The translations under genes and the position numbers were made by a program. DNA of 64,000 nucleotides from Larix kaempferi (lineage: Eukaryota > Streptophyta > Pinopsida > Pinales > Pinaceae), in assembly GCA_027924585.1 (NCBI GenBank), contig BSBM01001719.1:13163001-13227000 (forward strand), in the 5' to 3' direction. A model generated the notes under the pieces. It did not search any database, had not been told where the DNA came from, and was given only the letters and a program-made list of their open reading frames with translations. Positions 59,346 through 64,000 of this stretch are shown here, one piece after another (the stretch's first letter is position 1; the number at the start of each line of letters is the position of its first letter).

Positions 59346-59945
59346 GACGCGCCCGACGCAGGCGAATCACTACTGGTCAAGGGATCGTGTTGTACACGCA
59401 GCCACCATGTAAAGAGATATAACATTCCCAACAGTTTGCATACTAGAAATGAATCAAATCTTAATTGTTCTTGAAAACCAGATTAGCATATCCATCTCAA
59501 TACTGAAAATAAAAACAATTGCTGAACCTGATTTAGATCGTCGAATTCGAAGTCGAATATCCGTTGTAGTTGCAGCTAAATCCATGCTCCAGCCGATCCA
59601 CTCGACAAGATACCGACAACCCTTCAGTTGACCTCCCTACCGTATTGGGAGTAGTCTTCTTCCTCCCAAACCCCCGAGCCAAAAGGAGTCGTAGAACACA
59701 CAAGCCAAAACTTCTGATGGGATCTCCCAATCCCCGGTCAGTTTCGCCCAACTCCTAAGAAACATAAAACTCTTCTCAATTCCGGACACTAGGGAGCAAG
59801 AGAGGTTTCTTTCTCCTTCCCATCCCTCTAGTTATCCCAAAAGTTTATGTGCATCTCATTCATTTCCCTGTCAGATTTTATTAATTATTTCATTTTTAAA
59901 TTACAAGTGTTTTCCCCCTATTTTGAGTGTGCACTCAATTTCTAA

Positions 59946-60142
59946 ATTAATGCAAGGTGAGTGTTTCTATTCCGAGCGTGCAGTTAATTCCTAGATTAAT
60001 GCAAGGTGAGTGTTTCTATTCCGAGCATGCAGTCAATTCCTACATTAATGCAAGGTGAGTGTTTCTATTCCGAGTGTACAGTCAATTCCTAAATTAATGC
60101 AAAGTTAGTGTTTCTATTCCAAGAGTGCAGTCAATTCCTAAA
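59946..60142 (+). repeat. 49-bp tandem repeat, four copies
   Basis: ATTAATGCAAGGTGAGTG or a close variant starts at 59946, 59995, 60044 and 60093 (period 49), each followed by TTTCTATTCCGAGNGT. Confidence 0.92.
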
Positions 60143-61085
60143 TTATAGCTGTCTAGATTCTATTTTCTTTTTCTTTTATAAATGAAGGAAATATCTTATT
60201 TTAAATATTTCTAAATTATTTCTTTTCTTTTCTTCTTATTCTTATAATAAAGGAGTATTTATTCAAAAAGATATTTTCTAACTCTATTTCTTTTCTTTCC
60301 TTAAAAAGATATTTTATTCAAAAGATATTTCTAAATGTATTTTTTTTTGAAATTATTAATATATATATATATATCCATTAATTATAAAAGAAAAGAATAT
60401 TAATCTTTTCCAATTTCCAATTTTCTTCCTTAACCATAAAAACATAATTATCATGATAATAATAGTATAATAATAAATTACTGAATAATTTATTATTAAA
60501 CTTTCTAGAACTTCCACGTGTATATTATTTAATTATGCAAGCATGAATAATTTATTTTTTCTATTTTCTTTTGTCTACGTACCTCTTTGGCGGGCCCTTC
60601 CGACAGTTTCATTTCTTTCTTCTTATGGGGAGTACTGCGTAGTGGTCGTGAATCTTTACCGTGACCTTCCAACTACGCTTTCTTGGAGACTAAGGGTTGC
60701 TGAGGGATAAGGTTCTCATCGCGCGCCCCTAAACTTGTCGTACATGACCAAGTCGTTATGGCCTCGCCCATACGGCACACACTTCCCCGGGTGAGGTAAA
60801 ATGGCTTCTTACCCGTGCATGGATTGCTATTTCAGGTTCGACAGTCTATCGTTGTACCCCTATGTGTTCCTTTCATTCTTACGACCCCTGTAATTCCATT
60901 GTGGGTCAGTCAGTAATTCGTCTTACCTGCCACTACACACACACTTAAACGCACATTAGTAGTGCTACACTATAAACATTTTCATCATTCTCTTCAGTAT
61001 CCCAGTCAGTCGAGCATACTAATCATTCATCATTTAACATCATGCTTCAATCAGTCGAGCATATAAACTATTCATCATTTTCATT

Positions 61086-61310
61086 CCAAGCAATTTCAAT
61101 ATTCATCAATATGTCTCAGTCAATCATCATTTTTCATTTCAAGCAATTTCAATATTCATCAATATGTCTCAGTCAATCATCATTTTTCATTTTCAAGCAA
61201 TTTCAACATTCATTAATATGTCTCAGTCAATTATCATTTTTCATTTTCATTTCAAGTATTTTCAATATTCATCAATATGTCTTAGTCAATCATCATTCAT
61301 CATTTCTATT
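61086..61310 (+). repeat. 54-59-bp tandem repeat, four copies
   Basis: CAAGCAATTTCAATATTCAT units start at 61086, 61140, 61194 and 61253, each including ATCAATATGTCTCAGTCAAT or a variant. The short frames here (MSQSIIIFHF repeats) are repeat-encoded. Confidence 0.92.
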
Positions 61311-61476
61311 TCCCACAATAATTTTCAAAGCAAAATCCACGATCTAGGTTTTATAAATCCGGGTCACTTCAAACCAGTGCCCTCAATAGTCAAATCAGTC
61401 ATAGTTATCCAACAGTCTAATAAATCATAAGTCTAACATAATCAAATCAATCATAGGTGCTGAGGCGAGCATTACA

Positions 61477-61876
61477 ATGGGCGTTCATTGGAACTCCATA
61501 ACAATCGTTGGAGAAAATAGAGGCTGGATAGTTCATGAAGGTTGTGTTTGCACACATAGGTTACCATTCGAATTGACATTGTTATAGAGATTGAGTGAGA
61601 TGCAAGCATTGGAGAATTGTTTCAAGATGTCAAAAACCAGTCTCAATTAGGCTGTATTGGCCTACATTGAAGGCACTTCATCAAAATTTGAAGTGTTTTT
61701 CCCATCTTTTTCCTTTTTAAACTAATGTATAATATATTAAATCAAGTTCATGAATTCCAAGTAATGAAAATACATAGGATTTTTTCAGTTGTATTGCAAC
61801 GCTTATTGCTTTGGTCTATCTTTTTGTTAATTATGTTTTAATTTTTGTGTCAAGGAATAATACTCGAATGGTGAGA
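61477..61876 (+). repeat. 400-bp direct repeat, right copy
   Basis: Matches 57068-57468 over its whole length and begins directly after GCATTACA. The match ends at GGTGAGA, after which the sequences part (GGAAAAAG here, TGTAAGACC in the left copy). Confidence 0.93.
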
Positions 61877-62143
61877 GGAAAAAGTCATGATATCTTGATC
61901 ATCTACTAATTCTCCTATATATATCCATATAAATAAAATCTTTTAATCTTTACATATTTAGATTAGTGTTCACTTCTGTTTCACTTAACTAGATTTAAAA
62001 TTGGTTTCAGTTTCATTGCTATCGCTGGATGTGCACTTTATATAATCTTTACTTATTTAGATTTAGATTTAGTATGTGGAACTTGTTGCATCAGTTATCA
62101 TGCCTCCAATATAGAGACTACTTTGTGTAAACCTTTTTTTTCT

Positions 62144-62615
62144 TCAATTAGCCGAAAAAATGGTTTTACTGGTTACAAATACATTGATTTCCGCAAAATA
62201 GAGTTCGTCCTTGACATCTATAAACAACCTCATCAATTCGTCACAGTCTACAGATTTCTTCTCAATGAGAATATTTTCTAACTTGTGAAGAATATCAATG
62301 TGTCGTGTGATTATTGTCTTAGCCCTTTCATAGGCCACCTGCTCACCAAAAATCAATCATAAGAACTTAGCTTCTATTATGTTGATTTTGTTTTCTTTTA
62401 CAATGCTTTAACTTTTTGAAATCCAAAATATGACATAAACTTTAACTTAACCTGCTTCCCTAATAAAGGATTTCCACGACCCCCCTCCGAGGGATAGTTG
62501 TCCAATAGCAAGTCTTTCAACCATATGCCTGGCAACATGAGAAACTTGTTGGAAGTCTTTTGAAGGGCTCCAAGAACAAATTCCCTTCCAATAAAAATTA
62601 AGACCCACCCTCCAA
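62144..62615 (-). pseudogene. Captured thylakoid FtsH protease fragment (FtsH1/FtsH5 type), two exons
   Basis: The upstream exon (about 62615-62452) reads PSKDFQQVSHVARHMVERLA and IGQLSLGG, then after a frameshift at a G-run GNPLLGKQ, ending at a GTTAAG donor. The downstream exon (62338-62144), after the acceptor GGTGAGCAG, reads AYERAKTIITRHIDILHKLE and IEKKSVDCDELMRLFID. Both are from the C-terminal M41 metallopeptidase region of chloroplast FtsH, which degrades damaged thylakoid proteins such as photosystem II D1. The zinc-binding and ATPase regions are absent, and about 25 residues normally lying between the two exons are missing. The fragment is antisense to the transposase genes and sits just inside the right subterminal array, so it is captured host DNA. 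Confidence 0.85.
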
Positions 62616-62654
62616 ATTTGATAAGAACATAATAGTGTATTTTTTTTTAAATTA

Positions 62655-63235
62655 CCATACAGTCGTCGGATATCCGACTTCCATGCCTAAGATATCCAAC
62701 GTTCTTTCCATACCACTGACGGCTAAGAACGTTGGATATCAACCATTTTCACATGGAGCGGTCGTCGGATATCCGACTTCCACACCTAAGATATCCGACG
62801 TTCTTTCCATACCACAGGCTAAGAACGTCGGATATCGGCCATTTTCACAATGAACGTGCGTTGGATATCTGACTTCCATGCCTAAGATATCCAACGTTCT
62901 TTCCATACCACCAATGGCTAAGAAGGTCAGATATTGGCCATTTCTACATGGAACGGTTGTCGGATATCCGACTTCATATTAAGTGCTAGTTGTTGGATAT
63001 CCGACTTCATATTAAGTGCAAGTCGTTGGATATCTGACTGCATATTAAGTGCCAGTTGTCGGATGTCTGAATTCATATTAAGTGCCAGGAGTCGGATATT
63101 TGACTGGATACTGTTGTCGGATATCCGACGGTTCGAACTACCTTCGGATATCAACCGAATTTGGACCAACATTAAAAAAATATGAAGGTTGTCGGATGGT
63201 CGAGAGCAAGATGTAGAAAATCCGACATTTTCGCC
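62655..63235. repeat. Right subterminal palindrome array
   Basis: About sixteen copies of GTCGGATATCCGAC or close variants (for example AAGATATCCAACGTTCTTTC and GTTGGATATCTGAC). They are arranged first as three longer units with CTTCC(A)(T/C)(G/A)CCTAAGATATCC and TTCTTTCCATACCAC, then as units of about 33 bp with TTCATATTAAGTGC(C/T)AG. They mirror the left array at 28175-28490. The frames across it (repeated LALNM(K/N)SDI) are repeat artefacts. Confidence 0.9.
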
Positions 63236-63264
63236 ATCGGATTTTGGGTCCAAAAAACCTAGTG
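63215..63264 (-). repeat. CACTA right terminal inverted repeat
   Basis: Reads CATTTTCGCCATCGGATTTT, then GGGTCCAAAAAACCTAGTG at the very end. Its complement begins CACTAGG and shares ACCCAAAATCCGATG with the left end. Confidence 0.92.
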
Positions 63265-63267
63265 TTT

Positions 63268-64000
63268 GGTCTCTGTTGCTAACTGAACCAACCATGATTT
63301 ATCAAAATTTTCTACTTTTAACTTGCAAATTTTAACTAATTTAGGTGATATGTAACTTAAAATTGCACCTGGATCAATTAAAATAGAGATAGATTTGTTT
63401 TGTATCATACCTTCGATCTCGACCATTGAAGTTTGATGGTCTGCTTGTCAGTTTTCCAGCGCTGTGTTAATCCTGGGCATTTCTCTTGCTATATCACCAA
63501 CTATAGGTTTTGCTTGCATGGTATGAATGTTGTTGATTGTCTTTCTTCTGAGTGGACAATTTGCTCTAGTATGCGGTCCATTACAGTCATAACATTTTAA
63601 AGGTGGCCTTTTCTCATTATTTCTGGCATTATTATTATTATTATTGTTATTAGGCATGTTTCTTGTTGTAATTCTGTGGTGCATTACTTTTGTAATTATT
63701 GCCTTGAAAATTTCTGTTATTAAAATTTCGCTTAGTATTTCTAGAATTCTGATTAAAACTTTTCTTTTTATGCTCAAAATTACTAGATTTGTTATTCCTC
63801 CAGCCAGATATACCTTCTCTTTTTCTGTTTTGTTCAAAACAAAAGTTAGTCTTTCTCATGGCTTCTTCAAGAGTTGTAGGATTATCGTACTCAATTCTAT
63901 CTTTTATATTGAAGGGTAGACAACTCAGAAACCTTTGTACTTTAGATTTTTCTTCCACTAAATAAGGTACATACCTTAACAGACTTAAAAATTTACTACT
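63268..64000 (-). pseudogene. Gypsy gag C-terminus and protease N-terminus (5' half of the split element)
   Basis: 63958-63650 is the gag end (VQRFLSCLPFNIKDRIEYDN, ANFCFEQ-like region, Asn/Lys-rich tail). A frame change at an ATT-triplet run (63627-63650) leads into the CCHC knuckle CYDCNGPHTRANCP (about 63590). A stop at 63448 follows, then the protease active-site segment ILIDPGAILSYISPKL (about 63340-63390) and DKSWLVQLATETK up to 63268. Proline replaces the usual Ser/Thr in the D-S/T-G triad, as seen in some plant Gypsy proteases. It continues at 28113 after the CACTA insertion. The gag start lies beyond the window. Confidence 0.9.

Larger units (their letters stand above)
57469..61476. 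mobile_element. 4.0-kb TG...CA-bounded insert between the 400-bp repeats
   Basis: Begins TGTAAGACCTTC and ends GCGAGCATTACA, so it has a TGTAA/TTACA terminal inverted repeat like an LTR or LTR element. No pair of internal LTRs or coding domains is visible. Its minus-strand start, TGTAATGCTCGCCTCAGC, resembles chromodomain-Gypsy LTR starts, so it may be a solo LTR or a composite. It contains 49-bp tandem repeats (59946-60142), repeats of 54-59 bp (61086-61310) and a GC-rich hairpin region at 59220-59420. Two CT-rich frames (59449-59758) are not supported. Confidence 0.5.
28117..63264 (+). mobile_element. 35.1-kb CACTA (En/Spm) DNA transposon
   Basis: The left end reads CACTACAATGAACCC and the right end ACCTAGTG, whose complement starts CACTAGG. 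Both are followed by ACCCAAAATCCGATG and CGAAAATG. The 3-bp flank TTT is present at 28114-28116 and 63265-63267, the hallmark CACTA target duplication. Inside each end are arrays of GTCGGATATCCGAC-like palindromes. The element holds TNPD-type and TNPA-type genes on the plus strand, cargo pseudogenes and several later insertions. Removing it rejoins the Gypsy protease sequence. Later insertions make up at least 12.6 kb of its length. Confidence 0.95.

Noticed and set aside
59179-59758. Three short frames around the GC-rich hairpin and CT-rich stretch
   Set aside because: They appear on both strands, are about 60-70 residues long, and match no domain.
62927-63295. 122-residue minus-strand frame with repeated LALNMKSDI units
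   Set aside because: It lies wholly within the CACTA subterminal repeat array; the peptide repeat is a by-product of DNA repeats.
1-64000. tRNA, rRNA or organelle DNA
   Set aside because: No tRNA cloverleaf with A/B boxes, no rRNA core sequences and no plastid or mitochondrial gene order were seen; the FtsH piece is a nuclear, intron-bearing type.

Overview
This is AT-rich nuclear DNA from a land plant with a large, repeat-loaded genome. The evidence is plant-type Copia elements primed by initiator Met-tRNA, a chromodomain Gypsy element, an En/Spm-type CACTA transposon and spliced genes with long introns. The Copia and SET-domain protein flavour and the apparently very long introns make me lean to a gymnosperm, but nothing in the window proves that. 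Only one stretch looks like a resident host gene: the last coding exon at 14946-15596. Almost everything else is transposable elements, many nested in one another.

Left part (1-20.2 kb). A Copia element on the minus strand (1-6323) has one intact RT-RNase H reading frame, a primer-binding site and one LTR; its other LTR lies beyond the left edge. It sits near the start of the first of two 1.6-kb LTR-like direct repeats (6324-7940 and 9542-11170). Diverged tandem repeats follow (11.2-13.0 kb), then a possible hAT-like remnant, the host exon, and a poorly marked intergenic stretch with small tandem and inverted repeats.

Right part (20.3-64 kb) is one nest. Level 1 is a chromodomain Gypsy element on the minus strand. 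Its probable 4.5-kb 3' LTR is 20278-24752; integrase, RNase H, RT and the end of protease follow to 28113. Its gag and the start of protease reappear at 63268-64000. Level 2 is a 35.1-kb CACTA transposon (28117-63264) that splits the Gypsy protease. It has CACTA/TAGTG ends, a TTT target duplication and arrays of a GTCGGATATCCGAC-like palindrome inside both ends. It carries a degraded TNPD-type transposase gene (29.7-34.1 kb) and a many-exon TNPA/Transposase_24-type gene (52.6-56.1 kb). Its cargo includes a degraded SET-domain gene, a degraded ORF I do not recognise, and two exons of a thylakoid FtsH protease gene. Level 3, inside the CACTA element, is a 7.9-kb Copia element with both LTRs (40636-48573), a small inverted-repeat element, an older Copia gag remnant, a Copia-like solo LTR inside the last TNPA-like exon, and a 4.0-kb TG...CA-bounded insert flanked by a 400-bp duplication.

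Most transposon reading frames are broken by stops or frameshifts, so the mobile elements look non-autonomous today. The features that stand out are the cargo load of the CACTA element, a run of short exons that are all multiples of three in its TNPA-like gene, a shared 120-bp block downstream of both its genes, and the unusually long duplication around the 4.0-kb insert.
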